From NCBI RefSeq assembly GCF_052030545.1, contig NZ_JBPDIH010000005.1, positions 124,001 through 188,000 of the forward strand: a stretch of 64,000 nucleotides of DNA, read 5' to 3'. A model generated the notes under the pieces. That model ran no database searches, had not been told where the DNA came from, and was given only the letters and a program-made list of their open reading frames with translations. Within the stretch, counting starts at the first letter, position 1. Every line of letters begins with the position of its first letter. Shown in pieces: positions 26,700 through 36,324 of this stretch. This stretch comes from CANMXU01 sp052030545. GTDB lineage: Bacteria; Pseudomonadota; Gammaproteobacteria; Enterobacterales; Alteromonadaceae. The position numbers and the translations under genes are program-made.

Positions 26700-29600
26700 T
26701 TAACTTGATTTCGACATTTCATCTAGTATTGATTGTGCTTTTGTATAATCAAAATTTTCAACCGAAGCTTTTAAAGCGTCCCATTGGGCTTGATGAGATA
26801 AATATAACGATGAATTATGTATCTCTTTCACTAATTCTATGGCTTCAGCGTCATATTCGGTTAACTTCTTAGCAAGTGATGTCATCAACAACTGAGGTTC
26901 AGTATTAGACACCCTAGCCACCTTCTCTTCACTTTCAATTAAACATGCTTGTACTTGTGGTATAACTTGGTCAAGACTTCGAGCAGCTTCACTTATCAGT
27001 AACTTTACCTCAACAATCTTACCCTGGATCTTCAATATATCTTCAATTTTTGAAAAAGTAAGACTAACTTTGTCCATGCCAAGGGTTGCAGCAGCACTTT
27101 TTAAGCTATGTGCTAAACGCGTGCAAACGTCGGAGTCACTGTCATTGAAAGCCTTGTTAAATTTATGACGAATATCTCCATTGTCATTAGCAAATTTAGC
27201 CATCAATTGATTTAACAATTGCACATTGTTTTGGCAATTCGCTAGCGCTGAGCTTTCGTCGATACCATCAATGTTAGAAAGCGACGACAAAAACTGTTGC
27301 TCAATAATCGTAAAAGTTGAAACTGAATTTTCGCCCTCGAGCATAACTGTATCTTGCGGGTCAACATTTTTAGAGCACATCCATTTAGCAATGCTCTGGT
27401 ACATTTTATGTGGGTTAATCGGTTTGGATATATGGTCATTCATTCCCGATGCGAATGCTTTTTCTTTATCACCCGCCATAGCATTGGCGGTCATGGCTAT
27501 GATCGGCAATTGCTTAAATTTTTCAAAGGTTCGAATTTTTGTCGTTGCACTATAGCCATCCATCACAGGCATCTGGCAATCCATCAACACACCATCATAA
27601 GTGTTGCAATTTAGTTTCTCAATGGCCTCTTGGCCATTGCAGGCCAGGTCAACCTCTATTCCTTTTAACGTTAACAATTCTATTGCCAAGTCTTGATTAA
27701 ATTCATTATCTTCAACCAATAACACTTTTAATCCAGACAGCTGTTCAAATGATAGTTTATTGGTTGAATTTTGCATCGAACCTAGCGCTGGATTTTTTTC
27801 TGCTGTAAATAAATACATGATTGAATCAAGTAAATTTGACGGAGTGATCGGCTTTTCGATAAAAGCACGAATATCAACGCCTTTTGCTTGAGCCATAGCA
27901 TCCTCACGACTATAAGCCGTTACCATGATACAAAACGGCATTGTTGTAATTTGCGAGATACGTTGCATTTCTCGCATGGTTTCAATGCCGTCCATATTAG
28001 GCATTTTCCAATCCATAATGACCAAATTAAATTGCTGATTTTTGTTTTGAGCCTCTTCCACTAACTTAATTGCTTGAAAACCATCATTGGCAGTGGTCAC
28101 TTTAAATTTAAAACTACCTAAGATTGATGCAATAATTTCTCTTGATGTCGCATTATCATCAACAACCAAAGTATGAAAATCATTAAAAACGGGAATGTAG
28201 TTTTCTAACTCGCTGATACCATGTTTAATTTTAGTCTGTGAAATACCAAAATCTAATTGAAAGCTAAACGTTGAACCCAAATCGTAAATTGACTCAACTT
28301 TTATCTCTCCTCCCATCAAAGTGACTAAATTTTTCGAGATAACTAACCCTAAACCACTACCGCCATACTTTCGTGTAACGGAGCTATCTACTTGAGAGAA
28401 AGACTTAAACAAGCTTTCTAACTGTTCTTCTTTCATGCCAATACCAGTATCTTCCACAAGGAACTTGAGAGAAACTTTTTCTTCCGTTAGTTTTACCGGC
28501 TCGACGGTGATGATAACTTCCCCTACATTGGTAAACTTAATGGCATTACTCGCTAAGTTAATGAGTATTTGGTTCAACCTTAAAGGGTCGCCAATTAGGT
28601 AAAAAGGAACATCGGGAGAGATTTTAAAAAATAAGCCAATACCTTTTTCTTCGGCTTTTAAACTCAGTACATTGGTTAAATGTTCAAGCGTTTCACTTAA
28701 ATTAAATTCAATTTTTTCTATTTCAAGTTTACCGGCTTCAATTTTAGAAAAATCTAAAATATCATTAATAATGCCTAACAAAGACTCTGCTGAGCGATAT
28801 GTTTTAACCACATAGTTATGTTGCTTTTCCGACAAATTGGTTTGTAATGCCAGATGCGTCATTCCCATGATGGAATTCATAGGAGTTCTGATTTCATGAG
28901 ACATATTGGCGAGAAAGTTACTCTTCGCTTCGGTAGCTTCTTCAGCTTTGTCTTTAGCAGCAATTAACTCTTGCTCTAATACCTTCCTATCACTAATATC
29001 TCTAATCGCTGCAGAAACAAGGCTCCCAAACTTTCCTTTGATTGGGCTTAAACTAATTTCAACGGGAATTAGGTCACCATTTTTACATAACGCTTTTAAA
29101 TTAAGTCCTGGCCCCATAGCGCGTATTTTAGGCTTTTGAATATAACCGTTTCTTAAGTTTTCATGTCCTGACCTATTCTTTTTAGGTATCAACATTTCAA
29201 TGGCTTGGCCAATAAGTTCCTCTCTTTGGTAACCAAATAAATTTTCAGTTTGTTTATTTACTAATACAATAACTCCACTTGCATCTGCAATAATCATACT
29301 GTCTGGCGCAGATTCGAGCATATCCCTGAATTCTTTTTCCTTACCTTTAATTTCATGAAGCAATGTTTCTAGTTTTTGATCATGATAAAAGATGATCTGT
29401 AAAAACTTTAAAATTAACACTAAAAGCACGAGTAGCACTGCAGGCACTAAGACAACAAACCAAGAGTTTTCAGGGTAAAGGGAATTGCTTTTAGACAACG
29501 CGATTACTTTAAACTGCTGATTAAATATTTCGAGTTCTATCGTTTGATTAAATAGTTCACTAGTGTGATCTTTGTCTGCTATTCGGGAATAATGTGTGTA

Positions 29601-31265
29601 AATGGGGGCTTGGGAGCTATCAGTAAAAAACTGTAATTCTAATCCGGCAGGTTCAGTATATTTAGATATTATTGTCTCTAATATTTTACCCAGTTCGACT
29701 ACTGCAACGACAACCCCTTTGAGGTTATTCAAAGTATGAATGTCGTTTGTATTTTGCGAGTTTAGATAAACAGGGCTAAAAAGAATAATGCCTTTAGTCA
29801 CTTCTGATTTTTGAATTAAATGAACCAAATGGCTAGCAGCCAATTCATTGTTTTGAATCGCAGTTAAAAGTGCTCCTTGCTCCATAGGGTTTGAAGAAAT
29901 ATCAAAACCTATCGCTTGTCGGTTATTTTTAATAGGCTCAGCAAAAACTACAGGAAAATAGAAATCTTTATTCGCTGTCGGCACAATTTCATTTTCACTA
30001 TTCAATGTATTTATTGCGTATTGCTTGCCATGAATTAATTTTTGATTCGCAACAAATAGATCCAGATTTTCATTGTTAATGAAAGGGCTCCACTGTAATG
30101 AAACTAGGCCAGCTAGTTTATTTAAGTCATGTTTTGTAAGTAAGTAAAACTCATGTGCTGTAATTTCTTTCGATGAATTAAACGCATTTCTGAGATCTTC
30201 AAGAGCATCAATATAGATTTCTTCCCCTTGCTTTAGTGACTTTATATGACTAACAACAGCGGCATTAAAACTCGCATTAACTTTAGTATGATGATTAACT
30301 TTTAAGTATTGATAAAGCGTGAAGGTAAGCACCAAACTGACCGTTGTTAGTGCGAAGTAAATAAATGTTTTGTGTTGTTGTAAACGACGCCGGCCTTTAT
30401 CCAAAGAAACAAAGTGTCCATAAAAAACAAAAGAAAGTATGATTAAAGAGCCTATTAATAAGATCCCCTCATCAAGAAATAATTGATTATCATTATGAAG
30501 GGTGGCCGTAATATTATTTTCGTAAGTAGACAACGCCTGCCATAAACCTATCGTGACTATTGTTGAAAAACAGGCTAAACCGTATGCCCTTATTGACTTT
30601 ATATATTGCTTACTTTTATCAGCATTAAGCACGAGCGCGACATATTGAATAATACAACAGCCAAAAAGAATAAAACCTAAAGAGGTATGCACCGCCATTT
30701 TGGTTAATTTTCCCCAACCATACGCGGTATCAATATTTCCTATATACCCAATTAAAGCCACGGTACCTAAACTCGCAATTAGGTAACCAACCATTAAAAC
30801 AATAACGCTAGAGGCTAAACTTTTCTGATATAAATTAAATAAAAACAATACAAAACCGGCCCCGAAAAAACATAAGGCGGTATTTGGCGCCATTCGACCT
30901 GGGTGAGATGAATTAACCTCAATATAATGATCCATTAACGCTTGATCGATACCAAATGAAACGTTGAATACGTACTGGCACAAGGTTAAAAAGCCTAAAA
31001 GCATAAGTAACAAGCCAAGGAAGATCGTTAATTTATTCTTTCGATAAAAAAGGCTAAATAAACCTAAAGCTGAAATAACAAAACCTAATGCGGTATTAAA
31101 TTGCATTGGCACAAAAGATGGGTTTACTTGAATTAAGCTGGTGTTGTTAGTGAACCAACCTAAAATAACGGATATGCCTAAAAATAAAATACTAAGGGCG
31201 AGCACAAGATGAACCAATGTGTATTGGTATGTGTTCTTGGTGAAAAAATCACTTTTATTCGTCAT
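26700..31265 (-). CDS. Large membrane hybrid kinase with CHASE and PAS domains
   Basis: 1521 residues, the largest gene here. About eight N-terminal membrane helices (about 17-285) are followed by a helix near 300, a periplasmic CHASE-type domain (about 325-600), another helix (about 610-632), PAS (about 650-770), HisKA (NMSHEIRTPMNSI), ATPase (NLASNAIKF, DTGIGM, GGSGLGL), two receivers (VVDDNAT...MDWKMPNMDG; LVEDNEF...MDCQMPVMDG) and Hpt (LAHSLKSAAATLG). CHASE domains sense small extracellular ligands. It is divergent from the AAA-ATPase pair and 133 bp upstream of the three-gene kinase operon, which it may also feed. Confidence 0.87.
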   Translation of the reverse strand: MTNKSDFFTKNTYQYTLVHLVLALSILFLGISVILGWFTNNTSLIQVNPSFVPMQFNTALGFVISALGLFSLFYRKNKLTIFLGLLLMLLGFLTLCQYVFNVSFGIDQALMDHYIEVNSSHPGRMAPNTALCFFGAGFVLFLFNLYQKSLASSVIVLMVGYLIASLGTVALIGYIGNIDTAYGWGKLTKMAVHTSLGFILFGCCIIQYVALVLNADKSKQYIKSIRAYGLACFSTIVTIGLWQALSTYENNITATLHNDNQLFLDEGILLIGSLIILSFVFYGHFVSLDKGRRRLQQHKTFIYFALTTVSLVLTFTLYQYLKVNHHTKVNASFNAAVVSHIKSLKQGEEIYIDALEDLRNAFNSSKEITAHEFYLLTKHDLNKLAGLVSLQWSPFINNENLDLFVANQKLIHGKQYAINTLNSENEIVPTANKDFYFPVVFAEPIKNNRQAIGFDISSNPMEQGALLTAIQNNELAASHLVHLIQKSEVTKGIILFSPVYLNSQNTNDIHTLNNLKGVVVAVVELGKILETIISKYTEPAGLELQFFTDSSQAPIYTHYSRIADKDHTSELFNQTIELEIFNQQFKVIALSKSNSLYPENSWFVVLVPAVLLVLLVLILKFLQIIFYHDQKLETLLHEIKGKEKEFRDMLESAPDSMIIADASGVIVLVNKQTENLFGYQREELIGQAIEMLIPKKNRSGHENLRNGYIQKPKIRAMGPGLNLKALCKNGDLIPVEISLSPIKGKFGSLVSAAIRDISDRKVLEQELIAAKDKAEEATEAKSNFLANMSHEIRTPMNSIMGMTHLALQTNLSEKQHNYVVKTYRSAESLLGIINDILDFSKIEAGKLEIEKIEFNLSETLEHLTNVLSLKAEEKGIGLFFKISPDVPFYLIGDPLRLNQILINLASNAIKFTNVGEVIITVEPVKLTEEKVSLKFLVEDTGIGMKEEQLESLFKSFSQVDSSVTRKYGGSGLGLVISKNLVTLMGGEIKVESIYDLGSTFSFQLDFGISQTKIKHGISELENYIPVFNDFHTLVVDDNATSREIIASILGSFKFKVTTANDGFQAIKLVEEAQNKNQQFNLVIMDWKMPNMDGIETMREMQRISQITTMPFCIMVTAYSREDAMAQAKGVDIRAFIEKPITPSNLLDSIMYLFTAEKNPALGSMQNSTNKLSFEQLSGLKVLLVEDNEFNQDLAIELLTLKGIEVDLACNGQEAIEKLNCNTYDGVLMDCQMPVMDGYSATTKIRTFEKFKQLPIIAMTANAMAGDKEKAFASGMNDHISKPINPHKMYQSIAKWMCSKNVDPQDTVMLEGENSVSTFTIIEQQFLSSLSNIDGIDESSALANCQNNVQLLNQLMAKFANDNGDIRHKFNKAFNDSDSDVCTRLAHSLKSAAATLGMDKVSLTFSKIEDILKIQGKIVEVKLLISEAARSLDQVIPQVQACLIESEEKVARVSNTEPQLLMTSLAKKLTEYDAEAIELVKEIHNSSLYLSHQAQWDALKASVENFDYTKAQSILDEMSKSS

Positions 31266-31420
31266 TTTATTGTTACCCTAAACATCCATTTTTAATTTGC
31301 TCAACAAACCTCACGTTACAAAAAACAGTGCTCAGAAGTTAATGGAACTATAATCTTAGATTTCTATAATATTTACTATATACTTAAAAAAAACAATAAT
31401 CTATGTAACAAGGAAAGCCA

Positions 31421-32737
31421 TTGAATCATCAAGAAGCTAAATCACTACTGTCAGTTAAACTTCCTGAAAGCAGCCTTTCACTCATAAAAGTAGAAGTCTT
31501 TCGCTTATCTTGGCAAGGCAAAGGTTACAATATTATTGCGGAAGAAACTGGCTATGATCATGATTATGTTCGCAAAGCTGGTTCTCAATTATGGGCTGAA
31601 TTAACAAAAATTTTAGAACAAACCGTTAATAAGCGAAATTTCCGCACCATTATGGAAAGCATCCTTCAAGAGAATCATCAAAAAAATATTAAACAGCCTG
31701 ACTTTCCTGGAACCACCATTGCTTTTAGTTCACCTTTCTACATTGAGCGCTCTTCTGAAGAAGCTCGCTCTTATAATGAAATAATGAAACCTGGCGCTAT
31801 TGTAAGAATTAAAGGCCCTGTCAAAATGGGAAAAAGTTCTTTAATGCATAGGGTTGCAGATCATGCGAATAGCGAAGGTATGGCACAAGTTGTTATCGAC
31901 TTTAATAAAGCCGATAGAAAGATACTATCTGATACCGACCTATTACTAAAATGGCTTTGTATACAAACCACACTGCAATTAAATGTAGAAAATAAACTTG
32001 ATGATTATTGGCATGACATTATCGGCAGTAAAATTTGTTGCAGTAACTACATAGAGCAGTATGTGTTACCCCAAATAAACAGCCCTATTTTATTTATTTT
32101 CAGTGATATCGACGTAATATTTGATTTTGAAGACACCTATAAAGATTTTTTCCCTTTATTACGCTCTTGGCATGAAGAGTCAAAGCATAACGATAATTTC
32201 AAAGAAATTAGGCAACTTCTGATTTATTCAACTGAGGCTTATACTCAACTAGATATCAACCTATCACCATTTAATGTCGGCCTGCCTATTGAACTTGCTC
32301 CTTTTACTGTAGAGCAAATAACTCAACTATGTCATGTTTACGGTTTTTCATGGACTAATGATGGTGGCATGAACAGCCCAATCACTTTAATTCTAAAAAA
32401 ACTTGGTGGACACCCTTACCTTACGCAATTAACGCTATATCATCTTTCTACAAGTGAAGGTGCATTAGAAAGCCCTTCGGCTGAACTCACAAATATCTTA
32501 AATAATGCTCACCGCTCAAGTGGCATTTTTGGTGACTTTTTAAAACAATTGTTGCACCTATTTATAGGTAATCAACACTGTCAACAAGCACTGTTGCGTT
32601 TGTTAAATAATGACACCTTAACTCGACAAGAAATAAGCTTACTTGAAAATACCGGTATTATTCGAATGAGCAATGACAGCCCTGTGGTCATTTCTCCAGT
32701 ATTAATTAAGTATTTGAAAGAACACTGCCATGCATAA
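31421..32737 (+). CDS. AAA-like ATPase with N-terminal HTH (cyanobacterial-type)
   Basis: 438 residues. The N-terminal 75 residues form a helix-turn-helix-like domain (WQGKGYNIIAEETGYDHDYV, GSQLWAELT) of the kind I recall in cyanobacterial AAA-like and vWA-MoxR-associated proteins. An AAA-like (AAA_35/STAND-type) ATPase follows, with P-loop GPVKMGKSS (about 132-140), Walker-B-like ILFIFSDIDVIF and a C-terminal winged-helix region. It overlaps the next gene by 8 bp, so the two are translationally coupled. Members of this ATPase class usually act as signal-responsive switches; the signal here is unknown. Confidence 0.75.
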   Translation: MNHQEAKSLLSVKLPESSLSLIKVEVFRLSWQGKGYNIIAEETGYDHDYVRKAGSQLWAELTKILEQTVNKRNFRTIMESILQENHQKNIKQPDFPGTTIAFSSPFYIERSSEEARSYNEIMKPGAIVRIKGPVKMGKSSLMHRVADHANSEGMAQVVIDFNKADRKILSDTDLLLKWLCIQTTLQLNVENKLDDYWHDIIGSKICCSNYIEQYVLPQINSPILFIFSDIDVIFDFEDTYKDFFPLLRSWHEESKHNDNFKEIRQLLIYSTEAYTQLDINLSPFNVGLPIELAPFTVEQITQLCHVYGFSWTNDGGMNSPITLILKKLGGHPYLTQLTLYHLSTSEGALESPSAELTNILNNAHRSSGIFGDFLKQLLHLFIGNQHCQQALLRLLNNDTLTRQEISLLENTGIIRMSNDSPVVISPVLIKYLKEHCHA

Positions 32738-35700
32738 TCAATTTCAGGTTGGAGGCAGTTTAACTTCAGATTCTACGGTATATGTTAAGCGAAGTGCCGA
32801 CTTAGAAATAACCACTGCGCTTAAAAATAATGAACTGTGTTATGTGTTCAATACAAGGCAAATAGGGAAGTCGTCGTTATTACTCAAAACTAAAAAGTTA
32901 ATGCAGTCATCTGGTTACAAATGTAGCTATATTGATATTAGTCGTATTGGTAGTATCAATATAACAAGCGAGCAATGGTATGCTGGGCTAGCCTTTGAAC
33001 TGTGGCGCAATTTTTCTCTCCCCTCTGGCATGGCTTTTTTTGAATGGTGGAAAAGTTTAGGAGATATTCCGCCACCTCAAAAACTCAGCCTCTTTTGGGA
33101 GGAAAAATTACTCGAAGCATTTCCAGAAGATTCCTTTATTTTATTCTTTGATGAAGTAGATAGTGTTATTTCATTGCCTTTTGCTGCCGACGACTTTTTC
33201 ACGGCCATACGCAGTGCATACAACACGGAAAAAAATGAAAATATAGGGCGAATAAACTTTGCTATATTTGGTGTTGCTTTACCCTCAGACCTAATGAGTG
33301 ACTCATCAAGAGCTCCTTTTAATATTGGCAAGGCAATTGCGCTTGACTGTTTTACAATCGGCGAAGCTGTGCCACTAATTTCTCCATTTTGTTTACCGAC
33401 TAGTCAGCAAAAAACCATACTTAAACGAGCTCTATATTGGACCGGTGGACAACCTTTTCTTACGCAGAAGTTGCTTTCAATGGCACTTACTCAGTTAAAG
33501 AATGATCAACTAAATTTGATAAATGAAGAGGTTATAGATCTACTTGTTCATGATTATATTATTGATAATTGGCGTAATAATGACACCCCCGAACACCTTA
33601 AAACAATTTATGATCGAGTCACCTTAGATAAGAATAATGTTCAACTGTTAAGTGACTATTTAAAAGTTTGTCATAGCGATCCCCTCCCAGCGCATCTTGA
33701 TAACTACCAACGTTTATATTTAACAGGTTTAGTACATATCAAAAACAAGACAGTTGTGGTTAAAAATCAAATATATAAAACCATCTTTTCTTCACAATGG
33801 GCAGAAGATGAATTATCAAAATTACGCCCTTACCATAATAAAATGCATCAATGGATATTGGTGCAATCTGACAAGCATTTACTCAATGAAAAAGAGCTAG
33901 CTGATGCAAAGCTTTGGGCAAGTACCCGCTCGCTATCTGAACAAGATTACCAATATTTAGCCAGCTCACAAGAAAAACAGAATAAAGACGTTAAGCTTAA
34001 AAACGAACAACTAAATACTGAAATAAGACAAAGAAGACTGACAGAAGAAAAGTTACAAAAAACATTAGCCGAACTTGATGTAGCAAAACTACAAGCAGAA
34101 AATGCAAATAAAGCTAAAAGCCTATTTTTAGCTAAAGTAAGTCATGAAATACGTACCCATGTTAATAGTATTATTGGCATTAATTACCTTGCTAGAAAAC
34201 AACCTGAACATGCAGAACACCTTAAAAGCATCGACAGAGCAGCTAATTACATGCACACCGTCATAAATGATATGGTCGATATTAACCAAATCGAACGAGG
34301 TGAACTTACATTCCAGCAAGAAGCCTTCTATATAGATTCAATTATTGATAATTTAATTAACATTAACGCGCCAATGATATTCAATAAAGGACTAAACTTC
34401 CTTGTTGATATCCCTGACATTATCACACCACCTCTTCTCAGTGATCCACGCAGAATAGAGCAAGTCCTGTCTAACTTGTTAGCAAATGCCATCAAGTATT
34501 GTTCTATCGGCACGATTTCGATCAAAATAAAGGAAGTGCTTGCTGACAGCACAGAAAATCAAAAATGTTATCAATTTTCAGTGTCTGACACGGGGCAAGG
34601 GGTTAGTAAAAAGTGTGTAAGTGGGGTAATTAATAACTCAAGTCACTCCTCTTTAGAAATGGGTATAGGTTTAACCATTTGTTATGAATTACTGAACATG
34701 ATGGGAAGCGAGTTAATTGTTGAAAGCATTTATGGCCAAGGCTCAACATTCTCTTTTACATTAACATTCGACATCGTCACTGAGACCAGTGACGGCATTA
34801 AAAAACTGCCCATTGTTGGCATTCCATCAACATTAATGCCGGAAATAGTTAAAAGTCTACACACAATAAATTGTACTGTTTTTCAATATGATATTAATGA
34901 TGATACTTTTGAAGATCACAACATTGATATTTTCTTACTCGATGAAGATTATCTGCAATATCAACAACAGCTTTTAACCTTATCAAACACACGCAAAATA
35001 GAACTTATTCCATTATTAACCATTGGCAATGCTTACCCTCATTGGTTAACAACACTCAATTATAATAACCGAATAGATTTACCTATTACGCCAAGGAAAA
35101 TATACCGTGAATTAATTTCATTCCGCCAAGCACCTACAAGCAATACATTTAAACTTCCAGAAATAGAGCAAGCAAATAATTATCATATCCTTGTCGCTGA
35201 AGACGATGAAATTAATCAAGAAATTATGCGTTCATTGCTCACATTGATGGGCATAAATGTCACTATCGCTAACAATGGTCTAGAAGCAACTAAAGCTATA
35301 ACAAGGTCAAAATTCGATTTAATTCTTATGGATATCGAAATGCCATTAATGGATGGGATAGAAGCTGTACAGGTGATTCGATCTTACGATTCTTCTAATA
35401 GCAATATAAAAAATATACCTATAATAGCGATGACCGCTCATGCTTTACTAGGTGATAAACAAAAGTTTATTCGCAAAGGAATGAATGATCACCTGAGCAA
35501 GCCTATCGAACCACAACAGCTTACAAATGTCTTACGTCAATGGTTACCAAAGATAACGGTTAAAGAAGTTAACCCGTCAGAAGTTACATTTCCTAAAATA
35601 GCTAACATTAACATATCAGAAGGGTTAATTAGGTGTAATCATAACCACGCACTTTACCAAAAAGTATTACTTCAATTTGCTAAAAAATATAGTGTCGTCG

Positions 35701-36161
35701 AAAAGTTTGACCTGTATAACAATGATCAACTTAGACTTCATCTTCATGCAATAAAAGGAACCGCCGGTAATATTGGTGCCAATGAAATATCTTTACTCGC
35801 GGCGACACTTGAAAGTAAGTGCTTAAATGACAATAAAATCTCTAATGATGAGTTGCTGCATTTTACGCAAAACTTAACTGTCTTGTGCAGTAATATTGAG
35901 CAGAGTATGCAAGCTATGCATCCCGAGCAGGCTAATACTCGCTCAGCACTAATTGATGCGAACATTAGCATTGATTTAGCATTAAAGTTACGCCAAGCAT
36001 TAGCTACAGATCATAGCCAAGCACTTGATATTTGTGTAAAAATGGAAGACAGTTCAGATAAAGAAATTATCAATATTTGCAAAGCTGTGAATGCTTTCGA
36101 AATTGATAAAGCCGAAACTTTATTGGCTGACTGGCTAAGCTCACATACAAACATAAAATAA
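32730..36161 (+). CDS. AAA-like ATPase fused to a hybrid histidine kinase
   Basis: 1143 residues. An N-terminal AAA-like domain (about 1-330; P-loop NTRQIGKSSLL, Walker B FILFFDEVD, FLTQKLL) is followed by a coiled coil (about 415-460), HisKA (KVSHEIRTHVNSI, with His for the usual Pro), ATPase (NLLANAIKY, DTGQGV, MGIGLTICY), an unclear receiver-like segment (about 690-790), a canonical receiver (VAEDDEINQ, LMDIEMPLMDG) and Hpt (HLHAIKGTAGNIG). There is no membrane helix, so the ATPase module takes the sensor place. It is coupled to the preceding AAA protein, which suggests a two-ATPase sensing complex feeding a phosphorelay. Confidence 0.82.
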   Translation: MHNQFQVGGSLTSDSTVYVKRSADLEITTALKNNELCYVFNTRQIGKSSLLLKTKKLMQSSGYKCSYIDISRIGSINITSEQWYAGLAFELWRNFSLPSGMAFFEWWKSLGDIPPPQKLSLFWEEKLLEAFPEDSFILFFDEVDSVISLPFAADDFFTAIRSAYNTEKNENIGRINFAIFGVALPSDLMSDSSRAPFNIGKAIALDCFTIGEAVPLISPFCLPTSQQKTILKRALYWTGGQPFLTQKLLSMALTQLKNDQLNLINEEVIDLLVHDYIIDNWRNNDTPEHLKTIYDRVTLDKNNVQLLSDYLKVCHSDPLPAHLDNYQRLYLTGLVHIKNKTVVVKNQIYKTIFSSQWAEDELSKLRPYHNKMHQWILVQSDKHLLNEKELADAKLWASTRSLSEQDYQYLASSQEKQNKDVKLKNEQLNTEIRQRRLTEEKLQKTLAELDVAKLQAENANKAKSLFLAKVSHEIRTHVNSIIGINYLARKQPEHAEHLKSIDRAANYMHTVINDMVDINQIERGELTFQQEAFYIDSIIDNLININAPMIFNKGLNFLVDIPDIITPPLLSDPRRIEQVLSNLLANAIKYCSIGTISIKIKEVLADSTENQKCYQFSVSDTGQGVSKKCVSGVINNSSHSSLEMGIGLTICYELLNMMGSELIVESIYGQGSTFSFTLTFDIVTETSDGIKKLPIVGIPSTLMPEIVKSLHTINCTVFQYDINDDTFEDHNIDIFLLDEDYLQYQQQLLTLSNTRKIELIPLLTIGNAYPHWLTTLNYNNRIDLPITPRKIYRELISFRQAPTSNTFKLPEIEQANNYHILVAEDDEINQEIMRSLLTLMGINVTIANNGLEATKAITRSKFDLILMDIEMPLMDGIEAVQVIRSYDSSNSNIKNIPIIAMTAHALLGDKQKFIRKGMNDHLSKPIEPQQLTNVLRQWLPKITVKEVNPSEVTFPKIANINISEGLIRCNHNHALYQKVLLQFAKKYSVVEKFDLYNNDQLRLHLHAIKGTAGNIGANEISLLAATLESKCLNDNKISNDELLHFTQNLTVLCSNIEQSMQAMHPEQANTRSALIDANISIDLALKLRQALATDHSQALDICVKMEDSSDKEIINICKAVNAFEIDKAETLLADWLSSHTNIK

Positions 36162-36324
36162 CCTAAGCACTTAAGATAATGATGAATTTCGAGTAACTTA
36201 TACTGCCAACCACGGGTTATTTATCGGCGACAAAGTCGCTTGCTATTAGCGTTTGCATAAACTTTGACATTACTATTTTTCACTTTTTCTTTTTTAGTGG
36301 TTTTACACTAACGGGGCTAATTAA

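Noticed and set aside
2252..36161. Integrase hidden among the unassigned island ORFs
   Set aside because: None of the longer unassigned proteins shows a tyrosine (R-H-R-Y) or serine recombinase pattern on reading; a profile search would be needed to exclude a divergent one.
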